A stretch of 64,000 bases of DNA from Mariprofundaceae bacterium (GTDB lineage Bacteria > Pseudomonadota > Zetaproteobacteria > Mariprofundales > Mariprofundaceae), in the NCBI GenBank assembly GCA_021772895.1, contig JAJFLC010000015.1, forward strand, positions 186,001 through 250,000, written 5' to 3'. The stretch's first letter is position 1, and every line of letters starts with the position of its first letter. Shown here one piece after another: positions 9,189 through 18,441 of the stretch. The notes under the pieces were generated by a model that did not search any database, was not told the origin of the DNA, and was given only the letters and a program-made list of their open reading frames with translations. The position numbers and the translations under genes are program-made.

Positions 9189-10362
9189 GGATCACCTCCA
9201 GTGGTGAGCCGCCTGATACAAAGCCGGAATGACTTATATGATTTCGTGCGATGATCTCTACATCACGGTTCGCATCACCATAAATGCGGTGAGCCAGCAC
9301 CAGTGCGGGTAATGTGGTTTTGGGTGTAAATGAACTAAGCTGTGGTGACTTGGCAGCACGGCTGGTTAAATCTTTAATGACTGCTGTCCGCAAATCCACA
9401 AGCGCCAAATAAACATCATCACTGGCTGTTTCAAGCAAGTCTTCTATTTTCTCGGCCAGCGAATCTCTCAATTCAATGGCGGAGCGACTACTTGCCGGTG
9501 TTATCAATGCCGATACTCTGGATTGCTCGATCACCGCCAAACGTTGGATAAGATCAATGCTCGCTTGCTGATTTAACGCCTGTGCCTTACGGGCAACTGT
9601 CGTTAATGGTGGCAACTTCATAGCCGTTCCAAAATCTTCCAGCCGTTGCAGGGCTGACACCGGGTCAGCACTACTGTTTATCACGCTGGTTACGATGCCT
9701 GCCATACCATCGCCAAGATCCGAGGCTGTCTGAAGCAGCGTATTTAACGATGTCTGAAATGCTGCTAAACCACGATTAAAATCTGTGATTTCTAATAAAA
9801 TGCCCGGCACGGATGCCATCGCGGCATGAATGCTATCAAGCGCACCATCTATCACTGCTGAGGCTTCATGAGCCACCCAACCGGGCAGTCCTGACACATT
9901 AAATTTATTGGCAAAGTCTGCGACTATAGATGCTACAGTCAGATCGGCTTTGCTAATAACAACTGCAGATGTATCCACCTTCGCCGATGGGAACTGTTGT
10001 TTACCGGCCTCAGTGAAGGTAACTGAAAAAGTTGCCTTACCACCTTCACTGGTGGTTTCACTCAGGCTATAGGTTTCGACCTGCACCTGCAGACGGCCAA
10101 GCCATGGATGTACCAGCTCTCCAGGACCAACCTGTTCCAGTGCATTAAGCATGGCATCTCGACCGACCATGTAGTCAGCCCCGATGATGTGAAGCTCCAA
10201 CGTATGCGTGCGTGCCTTACGACCCAAATCCTCCGGCCACGGATGATTCCGGCCAGGGTATTCATGCCGGGTTACGCGGCGGCCACCTTCCGTACTCTGA
10301 GATTTCGCCCGAAATGAGACATTTCGAAATTTCCCTTCCTGCATCTGATCACGCCACGACAT
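9178..10362 (-). CDS. Mu gp43-like (gpN) DNA-circularization family protein
   Basis: MSWRDQMQEGKFRNVSFRAKSQSTEGGRRVTRHEYPGRNHPWPEDLGRKARTHTLELHIIGADY. Confidence 0.85.
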   Translation of the reverse strand: MSWRDQMQEGKFRNVSFRAKSQSTEGGRRVTRHEYPGRNHPWPEDLGRKARTHTLELHIIGADYMVGRDAMLNALEQVGPGELVHPWLGRLQVQVETYSLSETTSEGGKATFSVTFTEAGKQQFPSAKVDTSAVVISKADLTVASIVADFANKFNVSGLPGWVAHEASAVIDGALDSIHAAMASVPGILLEITDFNRGLAAFQTSLNTLLQTASDLGDGMAGIVTSVINSSADPVSALQRLEDFGTAMKLPPLTTVARKAQALNQQASIDLIQRLAVIEQSRVSALITPASSRSAIELRDSLAEKIEDLLETASDDVYLALVDLRTAVIKDLTSRAAKSPQLSSFTPKTTLPALVLAHRIYGDANRDVEIIARNHISHSGFVSGGSPLEVIRAD

Positions 10363-11493
10363 TTAACTCCCCCTCCCCACTGACGTATTACCAGTGTCGA
10401 TGCTGGTTTCACCGGCCTGGTCAGTACTCTTTATGGACTTCACTCGGGCAAGCCCGTTTTGGTCAAGCGTCATCTTCACATCAACTTTCGGGTGTGTTAC
10501 ATCGTATATCCATGAACCGATCTTCCCGCCAATAAAAGCTTTTTCAAAAGCCGAACCGAGCTCATAGGCTGTCAAACCTACATTGGCCACGGCACCAATC
10601 GGAGTTACAGCTGCAACCTTTAACGCTGCCTTGGTTAGCGTAGCAGCACCGGCCTGTTTTATTACTCGAGCACCGTTCTTTTTGACGACGTCCAGAACAA
10701 CAGGTCCTATCTTCTTTATAAAAGCGAACGCTTCTCCGAACCTGCCGACTTTACCGGATCCTGTAATTTTGGGTCTGGTATAGCTTCTTATTCTGGGCTT
10801 GGTAGAGCTTCTTATTTTGGACCTTCTAATTTTTTTATCTTTTCTCTTTTTGGAATTTTGGTCGCCTTGACCATAGAACCCACCATCTGTGGATTGAGAG
10901 GAATCAGAAGGAAAATAAGAAAATAGTTCCTGAACCTTTTTATAACTGTTTTGCAAAGATGTGAACATGCCTTTGCCACTTTTATAAGCATCATTTAAGG
11001 CTACAAACACGCCTTTGCCGCTCTTATAAGCCTTGTCTATGGTTGCGAAAACGCCTTTACCACTTTTATAAGCTTTATCCAAAGAAGTAAGTACGCCTTT
11101 GACCTTTTTATAAACCGGAGATACAGGCGCACCTTTGCTTCTGCTACCTTGATACATTTTATCCAGAGCCATGAGTACGCGTTTGCCACTTTGATAAGCT
11201 TTATCCACATTGGAGAGCTCTTTTTTACCGCGATTATAAGTTTTATCCAGTTCAGAGAGTGCCGTTTTACCTCTTTGATAAGCTTTATCCACATTGGAGA
11301 GTACCGCTTTACCTCTTTGATACATTTGATTGCCCGGCTGAGCTCTGGAGGAAGCCCTGCTGCGATTCTGTATATTCCGTATCTTCAAAGCATTACGGTC
11401 ATACGTTTTACCCATGCTGTTGACAGCACGTGAATAACGCAGAGCCTTCTGTTCAAGGTTGCCGATCAGATTGATAACAGTAGCTATTTTCAT
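10363..11493 (-). CDS. Short repeat-rich putative tail tape-measure protein
   Basis: Sits where Mu gp42 (tape measure) lies, between tail chaperone and gp43; ten 14-aa repeats, basic linker, hydrophobic segment. Confidence 0.55.
   Translation of the reverse strand: MKIATVINLIGNLEQKALRYSRAVNSMGKTYDRNALKIRNIQNRSRASSRAQPGNQMYQRGKAVLSNVDKAYQRGKTALSELDKTYNRGKKELSNVDKAYQSGKRVLMALDKMYQGSRSKGAPVSPVYKKVKGVLTSLDKAYKSGKGVFATIDKAYKSGKGVFVALNDAYKSGKGMFTSLQNSYKKVQELFSYFPSDSSQSTDGGFYGQGDQNSKKRKDKKIRRSKIRSSTKPRIRSYTRPKITGSGKVGRFGEAFAFIKKIGPVVLDVVKKNGARVIKQAGAATLTKAALKVAAVTPIGAVANVGLTAYELGSAFEKAFIGGKIGSWIYDVTHPKVDVKMTLDQNGLARVKSIKSTDQAGETSIDTGNTSVGRGS
10906..11325 (-). repeat. Ten tandem 42-bp (14-aa) coding repeats, consensus AYKSGKGVLSSLDK
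   Basis: MYQRGKAVLSNVDK/AYQRGKTALSELDK/TYNRGKKELSNVDK/AYQSGKRVLMALDK/MYQGSRSKGAPVSP/VYKKVKGVLTSLDK/AYKSGKGVFATIDK/AYKSGKGVFVALND/AYKSGKGMFTSLQN/SYKKVQELFSYFPS. Confidence 0.9.
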
Positions 11494-11598
11494 GCATCCG
11501 ACTCCTTGATAACAAGCTTAAGAAGCCTGCTCAGTCGCAGGCTTTCAACTTCATACCTCGACCAGTGTAATATGGTCGAAATGTTGGGTACAAAACGG

Positions 11599-11967
11599 TC
11601 AATCAACGCCCGCGATAGCGGGATCATCTCGCCCCCGGTTGCTGATATCCTCTGCAATGGCATCATCCAGCAACTCAGCTTTCTCCTGTAGAAGAATCAG
11701 GTCATCTTTTGAAAGTTTGCCAATCATCGAGGTAGAGAGCGGGCCGGGGATATCACCGATTTTCTCGATCTGTCGCCCAAGCAGTTCCGTGCCCATCCGG
11801 GCAGGGCTTTGCACCAGTATCGGCCCATCATCTGTCTGAACCATTTTTTCAGAAGCCTCAGCGGCCTCGATAATATCCGCAGCTGTAAGATCGCGAAGAA
11901 CAGCCAGAGTTTGCGGCTTTTCATCAAGCAACAGACCCTTCTGTAATGTGACTTCAACCCGAGCCAT
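11599..11967 (-). CDS. Mu gp41-like tail assembly chaperone
   Basis: ARVEVTLQKGLLLDEKPQTLAVLRDLTAADIIEAAEAS; position between tube and tape measure. Confidence 0.75.
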   Translation of the reverse strand: MARVEVTLQKGLLLDEKPQTLAVLRDLTAADIIEAAEASEKMVQTDDGPILVQSPARMGTELLGRQIEKIGDIPGPLSTSMIGKLSKDDLILLQEKAELLDDAIAEDISNRGRDDPAIAGVD

Positions 11968-12332
11968 CAGGCTTTCACCTCATCACAGCTAATGCCGACA
12001 AACTTCGCTTTTACTTCACCGCCTGAGAGTGTCACGGTATCAACACACCAGGCATTACGTAGCACCCAGTGCCCGCCTGTATCGGTCTCAAAACTGACAT
12101 CTTCACTCTCAATGGCTGCAACCGCCTTCAGGCTGATACCGCTCTTGTGCGTCAGCGTGGCGTCAATCGATGGAGCTGCAGGCTCCGAGGTGAAGCCTGC
12201 AACACCTTGATCATCAATGACCTCAGCGCGCTTAACCCCACCAAAATCGAGGGTGGCCCCCGCTTTGGATCGAAGCACACCCAATGAAGCGGTGGAGATG
12301 GTGATTTTTCCTGTTACCTGATTAGCATTCAT
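11967..12332 (-). CDS. Mu-like tail tube protein
   Basis: NANQVTGKITISTASLGVLRSKAGATLDFGGVKRAEVIDDQGVAGFTSEPAAPSIDATLTHKSGI. Confidence 0.85.
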   Translation of the reverse strand: MNANQVTGKITISTASLGVLRSKAGATLDFGGVKRAEVIDDQGVAGFTSEPAAPSIDATLTHKSGISLKAVAAIESEDVSFETDTGGHWVLRNAWCVDTVTLSGGEVKAKFVGISCDEVKA

Positions 12333-12344
12333 AACTTAATCTCC

Positions 12345-13805
12345 TTAAACTTTAAACTGGACCAGGTTTGCGAAGACACGCAGCTGGTTCACAAGATTTG
12401 GTTGATCAACAACATTGATGCGATTTGGATTGGTCGGATCAATTTCAACAAACAGCGATGCTGCATAACCCTCGAAATCCTCCATCAGACCCTGATCAAC
12501 TTCGCGCTGATAAACCGCCCGCATCGTTGACTCAATATCCTTCGGCCGAGCAAGAGCCTGACCCGGTGACAATGGCTGGCTATCCATCGCCAGCTTATGA
12601 CGTGGATAACGTAGACCAATTTCTGAACGCAGGTTGTAGCGATGTACTTCCAGCGTCTCAGGTGTGTTCACATAGAGATAAGCCACATCATCCACACCGG
12701 CATCATTGACCTGATACTGCGTGATAGCCGCTTCAATACGGCAGGCTCCATCAGGGCTAACCGTAAAGGTTGAGATGCCATCGAACAGCGCCAGGTTGCG
12801 CTCCGTATCACTCCAGCGATCTGCAACCGATGGTGCCAGCATGCCTGTCAGTTCAAGTGTCTGAAGGGGGCGCGCCGGGTCAATGGCCAGTGCCTGTGAA
12901 GCACGAGCGCAGTAGATGGCAGCAGCGATACATGGTTGGGTTGGGCTGTTCTGAACGCCCAACATTGATACATGTGCAGAGTTCCGGGCAGATCCAAAAG
13001 TAACACTTGCAGCATGCGTAGCTTTATAAGCAGAAAATGCTCGTCCGCCCATCTGTTGCATAGCGCCATAGCGCGCATCAAGCTCGGTTTCCAAAACGAC
13101 CAAATTAGTCAAGTCAGTATAAGGCATGGCGACCCAACGGAACCATTCAGTGCTAATAGCTGCCAGAGCGCTGGCGATATCCGGATTGGATGTGCCACCG
13201 GACATGGCGGTGATGACAATACCAACACCGGCAGGGGTCTGTTCGCCGTAATAGTTCAAACGCAGATCGATATCGTTGCCACACGCGCCTTTATGGCGTG
13301 CGGTTGTGGTGACCGTGCCAAGCACGTTGGCAGCAGTTACAGGTAAACGGGTGTCAGCGTTGATGGCTGCTGCAATAGCATCGCCGATCACGGTGGCAGA
13401 ATCGCCGGAAGCCACAGCGGCCTGCACACGTTTGCCACCGACATAAATATTCAATGTGCCTGTCTTTGTGGCAGGACCAGTGATAGCAAGCGTACCAGAA
13501 GCAAAAGCTCCGGCAACGTTATCATCTAATGCAATGGCCCAGGTCTCAGTCCATGGATCAATCTCCATCACATGCGAAGACATTTCAGAAAGCATGGATC
13601 CGCGGCCAAAATAGGTCTCAGCCAAAGCTGAAGATGTGATACGGGTCGGGACGTTTGCAGCGACAGTGCCGGCTGCCAGACGTTGACCAATAATAAGTCG
13701 TTTGAAGCTGGCCTGAGCCAGACCTGCCAGTGATGCATCAAACTCAATATATGCACCGGGAATTCGAAGATTCGCCGGGATTTGTGTAAATGCGATGCCT
13801 GTCAT
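12345..13805 (-). CDS. Mu-like tail sheath protein (gpL)
   Basis: ITFTQIP.NLRIPGAYIEFD, QRLAAGTV, YFGRGSML; C-term LRYPRHKLAMD...FANLVQFKV. Confidence 0.95.
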   Translation of the reverse strand: MTGIAFTQIPANLRIPGAYIEFDASLAGLAQASFKRLIIGQRLAAGTVAANVPTRITSSALAETYFGRGSMLSEMSSHVMEIDPWTETWAIALDDNVAGAFASGTLAITGPATKTGTLNIYVGGKRVQAAVASGDSATVIGDAIAAAINADTRLPVTAANVLGTVTTTARHKGACGNDIDLRLNYYGEQTPAGVGIVITAMSGGTSNPDIASALAAISTEWFRWVAMPYTDLTNLVVLETELDARYGAMQQMGGRAFSAYKATHAASVTFGSARNSAHVSMLGVQNSPTQPCIAAAIYCARASQALAIDPARPLQTLELTGMLAPSVADRWSDTERNLALFDGISTFTVSPDGACRIEAAITQYQVNDAGVDDVAYLYVNTPETLEVHRYNLRSEIGLRYPRHKLAMDSQPLSPGQALARPKDIESTMRAVYQREVDQGLMEDFEGYAASLFVEIDPTNPNRINVVDQPNLVNQLRVFANLVQFKV

Positions 13806-14083
13806 AGGACACCTCCTTCCGTTTTATTTTTTGATGTTTTAGATTTTGGCTTTTTAGCTTTTGATTGTTTAACGGTGGCAGATTTACGGACAGAAACTTC
13901 CACAACATCCCTGTCTGCCAGACGCCGTATCCAGTAAGGGCTGCGCGGCTTCTCTTCACCCTTAGCTGCCAAGGCCTTACGGGTAAGTGGATCACGAACC
14001 GTGACCAATGGGTCTACAGGTTTGATCTTTATGCTGTTCATTTTGTACCTCCGTGTACTCCACCAGGTTGGGTGGAGAAACAT
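13802..14083 (-). CDS. DUF2635-like small tail-region protein
   Basis: IKPVDPLVTVRDPLTRKALAAKGEEKPRSPYWIRRLADRDVV; immediately upstream of sheath, as in Mu-like phages. In-frame start may be the internal MNSIKIKP. Confidence 0.75.
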   Translation of the reverse strand: MFLHPTWWSTRRYKMNSIKIKPVDPLVTVRDPLTRKALAAKGEEKPRSPYWIRRLADRDVVEVSVRKSATVKQSKAKKPKSKTSKNKTEGGVL

Positions 14084-14108
14084 CTAATGTCCCTGGCCTT
14101 ATTCATTG

Positions 14109-14636
14109 TCATAGCGGCAAGGTCTCTTCTGTAACCAGTTCGGCTTCGGCATCTGCATCCAGCTGCGAATCGGCATGGAAAGTAATGAAACTATTTACAG
14201 GGGCAGGCGCTTCACTTTCCATCGTTGAATACGTTACTTCATAAGTTAAGGTGGCATCGCCATGTGGCGGAACACTGATTAAATCAACACTTAAAGATGT
14301 ATCCGTCAAAACAAGATCACTGACAAGGCCACCCAGATCTACAGACTTGTCCATCGCGATTTCAACCTCTGTAGCTATTTGATCTAACGTATCTTCCAAT
14401 AAGGATGTCACTGGGGCACGGCCGCGAATCTCCAGTGTCAATTTACGCCGTTGATCACGCGGGTGCTGTTCTGACTCGTAGCCAACCCGTTCATGGCGCG
14501 TATAGATCAGCAAACAGGGCAAAAATGCCGGGTCCACATCATAAACCTGACCCGGAAAAACATTAGCGCCGGTTGTGACCAGCCCTGTTAACTGTGCAAC
14601 AGCTGCATCACGGATCTGTTTACGTGCGTGTGCCAC
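14109..14636 (-). CDS. Tail terminator / tail completion-like protein
   Basis: ARKQIRDAAVAQLTGLVTTGANVFPGQVY...FLPCLLIYTRHE; start of tail operon. Confidence 0.7.
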   Translation of the reverse strand: MAHARKQIRDAAVAQLTGLVTTGANVFPGQVYDVDPAFLPCLLIYTRHERVGYESEQHPRDQRRKLTLEIRGRAPVTSLLEDTLDQIATEVEIAMDKSVDLGGLVSDLVLTDTSLSVDLISVPPHGDATLTYEVTYSTMESEAPAPVNSFITFHADSQLDADAEAELVTEETLPL

Positions 14637-14661
14637 TAAACTTCCTCAAAAACCACAGTAA

Positions 14662-14784
14662 TCATTTCTGTACTCTGAAATATTCAGAATCAAAAACAGC
14701 TTTGATCAGCGAATCATTCATGGTGATTTTTTCACCTTTGACAGTAAGCATGTCCAGCCTGTCCGCATCAAATTCAAATGCCAT
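14662..14784 (-). CDS. Unlisted 40-aa small protein at the head of the tail operon
   Basis: MAFEFDADRLDMLTVKGEKITMNDSLIKAVFDSEYFRVQK, preceded by GAGAGGAGAG ribosome-binding site; absent from the ORF track (length cut-off). Confidence 0.5.
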   Translation of the reverse strand: MAFEFDADRLDMLTVKGEKITMNDSLIKAVFDSEYFRVQK

Positions 14785-14987
14785 TTTCTCTCCTCTCTTT
14801 CAAAACCGGCTCTTGTTCGTAAAAACAGCAAGGCGGTTTATATTTTTAAGAGCGACCAACTTTCGAGGTGACAAAAGAGGGCCGCTCAACTTTTTTCCAG
14901 TCTGCTTTTCAGGCTCAGCAACATAGTGCTGAAGCGCCGTGGCACGCATCATGACGGACAAAAAAGGAAACGATTAAGACAAGCGTT

Positions 14988-15338
14988 TCACTTTTTATTT
15001 GATTGAATTTTCTTCGCCTCTTCGGCTTTTTGTTGAATAATCTGACGAATGCGACGTGAGCTTAACTTGTAACGTCTGGACAACAGCGCAAGACGCTCAC
15101 CTTTCAAATAATCTCGATAAATCATGCCATCTCTTGCCAGCATTTTATCACGATCAAATTGTGTTTTGCTTATATACGGGCGATCACCACCCCAATCACG
15201 ACGAACCCCAGCCTCAATCAAACGCAGTGTGGTGTGATCAATTTCAGGATGTACATCCTTTATCCGTTTAAGAATATCACAGATCAAATCATCTTTTTCA
15301 CTCACGATCCCCTCCAAACCAGTACCCATTGACCACAA
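14988..15338 (-). CDS. Mor-like transcriptional regulator
   Basis: LRLIEAGVRRDWGGDRPYISK... plus C-term HTH-like LSRRYKLSSRRIRQIIQQ, resembling Mu Mor/C family. Confidence 0.65.
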   Translation of the reverse strand: MWSMGTGLEGIVSEKDDLICDILKRIKDVHPEIDHTTLRLIEAGVRRDWGGDRPYISKTQFDRDKMLARDGMIYRDYLKGERLALLSRRYKLSSRRIRQIIQQKAEEAKKIQSNKK

Positions 15339-15706
15339 ATCACACAGGATTTAGCCCAACCAATCTGTCGGGCAAACTCTGTTGGTAACTCTTTACCCAT
15401 AATCGCAACGTCTTTGCTCATAGCGAAGTCCGTTTGCCTCATTTGTCGGTTCTTTGCTGCATAAAGTTTTTTTAAGACTGTTGCTATCAAAGGTGTTTGC
15501 TCTGTTTTCTTCATTTTCTTATGGTTTCTATATATGCACGAATAAAAACAAGCCTTATCAATGTCGCTTCGCTCTCGCACATGTCTATGAAGAATAGGGC
15601 AAATGAAGAAAATGGAGGAAATGAAAAGCAACATAACGATTTTCAGCATCCGAAATGGAGCATACGATGAAGCCAATGAAGCAAACAAATAGACTGATTT
15701 TATCAT
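15302..15706 (-). CDS. Hypothetical phage-region protein
   Basis: ORF between primase and Mor-like gene; C-term CVICGQWVLVWRG (Cys pair); likely translated from an internal Met. Confidence 0.4.
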   Translation of the reverse strand: MIKSVYLFASLASSYAPFRMLKIVMLLFISSIFFICPILHRHVRERSDIDKACFYSCIYRNHKKMKKTEQTPLIATVLKKLYAAKNRQMRQTDFAMSKDVAIMGKELPTEFARQIGWAKSCVICGQWVLVWRGS

Positions 15707-18100
15707 TTAGAGGCTATCCGTTCCTTCAACTTCTTTGTTGAACTCCCGGATTTTGTCCACCAGCCAACTCACCCAAAGATAACCTTCCGGTTTTTGATCC
15801 GATTTAGGGACTACCACTGTCACAGTCTTTGGTTTTTTACCTGTGGTCATGACAGGCTTTTTCATAACCTCAATGCCATCACACATTCGGATGCGTGATG
15901 AAAATTTAAGTTTTGTATAAGCGCTACGTTCACCCTCAGACCTGCACCATTTTTCATAAAGCCTGTATAGATCAGCCAGCGCGCACGTTTGGCACGCCAC
16001 AGATATCTCATCACGCAGCCATACCTCGATGAAACGATCGGGTGACTCTTTTGATAATTCAATCAACTCAGACTTCGCCCGCGTTTTCAGTGGTTTTGTA
16101 TGCTCGCTGAAATCACCTAGATCGAGTTTCAGAAGGTAGTTATGCAGCGCTTCAATACCACCCGATTTCACCTCAATAGAAGCATCGATGTAAAATTGCG
16201 AAGGCTTTGGATCAGGTGTCCAGACAACCATGAACCTGCGATCGTCTTTTTCCAGTACCAACGGTTGCTTTTCGTTTGACAGAAACACCAGATTGGCATG
16301 ATTCTTTTCCCACATCGATTTCACATAAGGAGCCCGGATACGGATCGTGTCCTCGGTGATCAAACCTTTGATACGATTTTTTGTATGAAACAGCTCCTGT
16401 CTGGCCACAACCTCATTCGCAATCAAATAGAGTTTAGCGGAAAGCCAGTCGGTGAACGTATCTTCTAAGGCATCCTGACCAATGATGAACCCATATTTAC
16501 CATAAATGGCTTTGACAGCCTCAAAAAAAATATTCTTTCCTGCACCCTGCGGACCATGAAATACAATCGCCGTTCGCATCTTTGCACCCGGGTTTTGGAT
16601 AGGATAAGCCAACCAGCGCAGCACCCACCGATAAACTTCGTCCGGCCTCTCTTCACCGCTGCACATATATGCCAGCAGCTCCAACAGCTTTTCACATGAG
16701 TCTTTCTCATTCGGCACAGTTGGCCAGCCATTCCACAGGTTGCAGACAATACCATCATCGGTATCAGTAGGATCAAACCCTACCTGCTCAAGTTTCACAA
16801 TTTTACGATCAGGACGTGTCTTCCACTCCTTCCAACCATGATCAGGCATGATGTCCATCACACATGACTTCGGTACCAGGCATCTCTCCTGATGATCAAA
16901 CATCAGATCCTTCACCCCATAGACAAGTGAATAACGATCACACGCCTCATCGACATTGATAAAAGGTAGTAGAGCTTTCTCTATCACCCTCTTGCGTATT
17001 TCCCGTGTGGGAGGTTTCGCCTTGCCGGCATGAGGAAATTTCAGATCAATAGCAGCCTTCAACTGATCCGCCACACCCAACAACCCTTCTTCAATGTGCA
17101 AATCATTAAAGTCAGTCAGTTTCTGTCCTTCCCTGGCTACAAATTCAGGTTTGATCCACTCGGCAGAATCCACTGACATCGTGGCTTTCATAGCTACGGT
17201 TACACCAGTATTCTGTTTGCCATGTCGCTCTGTACAATGGAAACACAGCTCATTTTCAACCCGTGTTTGTTTTTTGCAATACGGACACCTGCAAAGATAA
17301 TCATCATCGGCAGCAATCAAGAAATACGCCTTCGGGTACTGTTTTTCCAAGTTGAGAATTACTGGAATCATGTTGTTCACTGAAAAGACCACAGCTACCG
17401 CCAAGCCGGTAGCTTCATGCAAACTAACGCCTGTGGCATACCCTTCCGTGATCAGGATAACGCCATTAGGATCAGGTATGTCAATCATATGAAAGTGACC
17501 CTGCATCGCCAGGCCATTCGGCCAGAATCGTTTATCCGATCCGTTGAGACGCCGGACTTTCTCTCTATGAACCGGATTGTCCTTATCCAAAATAAACTGA
17601 AGGCCATGCAACTTGCCGGATGTATCGCACATCGGAACCGCAATAGCCCCATCACGTGTAAAACGAACGCCCTTAGCAACAATCTGTTTACGAATCAAAT
17701 ATCCAGACTCACCAAAATCACTAAGGTCACGCCATTTTCGCAACGCTTCACACGCGGCCTTGGCTTGCTCTTCTTTAAGCTGGTACTGCAAACGTTTTTT
17801 GTTTTCCATGATACGTTTACGAACCAAAGCATTGTCCTCTTTGCTCGCCTTAGCCGCTTTAGGAATCTTTATCTTCTGCAAACCGTTATCATTGCCGTGC
17901 CAAACACCAAAACTACCAACGATAAAAACATCTCCAGAATCAAACGGCATCTCATGCAGCCAATACCAGCCCTTACGTCCACGCTCCCCATCGACAAAAC
18001 AACGGAGCGGTCGCGACGTGCCGACATCAAAGCCAGACGTGTCTAGTCCTGCAGTCTGTAATTGATTAACCACATCACCATAATTTACTGCTGAACTCAT
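15707..18100 (-). CDS. Phage TOPRIM primase / D5-type helicase
   Basis: ILITEGYATGVSLHEATG + IAADDD (TOPRIM), AIVFHGPQGAGKNIFFEAVKAIYG (Walker A), SNEKQPLVLEKDDRRFMVVWTP (D5/DUF5906-type). Confidence 0.9.
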   Translation of the reverse strand: MSSAVNYGDVVNQLQTAGLDTSGFDVGTSRPLRCFVDGERGRKGWYWLHEMPFDSGDVFIVGSFGVWHGNDNGLQKIKIPKAAKASKEDNALVRKRIMENKKRLQYQLKEEQAKAACEALRKWRDLSDFGESGYLIRKQIVAKGVRFTRDGAIAVPMCDTSGKLHGLQFILDKDNPVHREKVRRLNGSDKRFWPNGLAMQGHFHMIDIPDPNGVILITEGYATGVSLHEATGLAVAVVFSVNNMIPVILNLEKQYPKAYFLIAADDDYLCRCPYCKKQTRVENELCFHCTERHGKQNTGVTVAMKATMSVDSAEWIKPEFVAREGQKLTDFNDLHIEEGLLGVADQLKAAIDLKFPHAGKAKPPTREIRKRVIEKALLPFINVDEACDRYSLVYGVKDLMFDHQERCLVPKSCVMDIMPDHGWKEWKTRPDRKIVKLEQVGFDPTDTDDGIVCNLWNGWPTVPNEKDSCEKLLELLAYMCSGEERPDEVYRWVLRWLAYPIQNPGAKMRTAIVFHGPQGAGKNIFFEAVKAIYGKYGFIIGQDALEDTFTDWLSAKLYLIANEVVARQELFHTKNRIKGLITEDTIRIRAPYVKSMWEKNHANLVFLSNEKQPLVLEKDDRRFMVVWTPDPKPSQFYIDASIEVKSGGIEALHNYLLKLDLGDFSEHTKPLKTRAKSELIELSKESPDRFIEVWLRDEISVACQTCALADLYRLYEKWCRSEGERSAYTKLKFSSRIRMCDGIEVMKKPVMTTGKKPKTVTVVVPKSDQKPEGYLWVSWLVDKIREFNKEVEGTDSL

Positions 18101-18363
18101 TTGAATCGCCTGATTACATGTTTCTCCGCCCTGCTAAATTCGATTGGAAACTTTTTTCTAATCCAGAGCCACGTCTGCGCATTGATACAGGCAAATCCTT
18201 TAACGCTTTTTCCGATTCCAACACATAAACGCCTGATGATTTTCATATCACTCATATTTTGAAATGAAGATTGTTTTGAACTTTCAGTTTCTTCCGTCCC
18301 CAATTCCTGCGAAGCGATGCATGGCCCACATCTCAGATCAGCCACGTGACCAAATCGTGACAC
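18097..18363 (-). CDS. Hypothetical small protein upstream of primase
   Basis: ORF overlapping primase start by 4 nt; no family recognised. Confidence 0.35.
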   Translation of the reverse strand: MSRFGHVADLRCGPCIASQELGTEETESSKQSSFQNMSDMKIIRRLCVGIGKSVKGFACINAQTWLWIRKKFPIEFSRAEKHVIRRFK

Positions 18364-18441
18364 AAGCCAAAAACAACATGATGTGTTTTCAACGTATTGT
18401 GATTGTTTAAGGAAATCATTGACGTGTGTAAGTGCCCGAAT

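Noticed and set aside
10906-11325. Regular 42-bp repeats that could suggest a CRISPR array
   Set aside because: Units are in frame, degenerate throughout with no distinct spacers, no cas genes nearby; they encode 14-aa protein repeats.
17417-18046. 209-aa plus-strand ORF (and 17613..18065)
   Set aside because: Fully antisense to the well-supported primase gene; composition shadows the coding strand.
1-18400. Calling the region a complete Mu-like prophage
   Set aside because: No transposase, integrase, terminase, portal, capsid or lysis gene is visible; left edge is outside the window.
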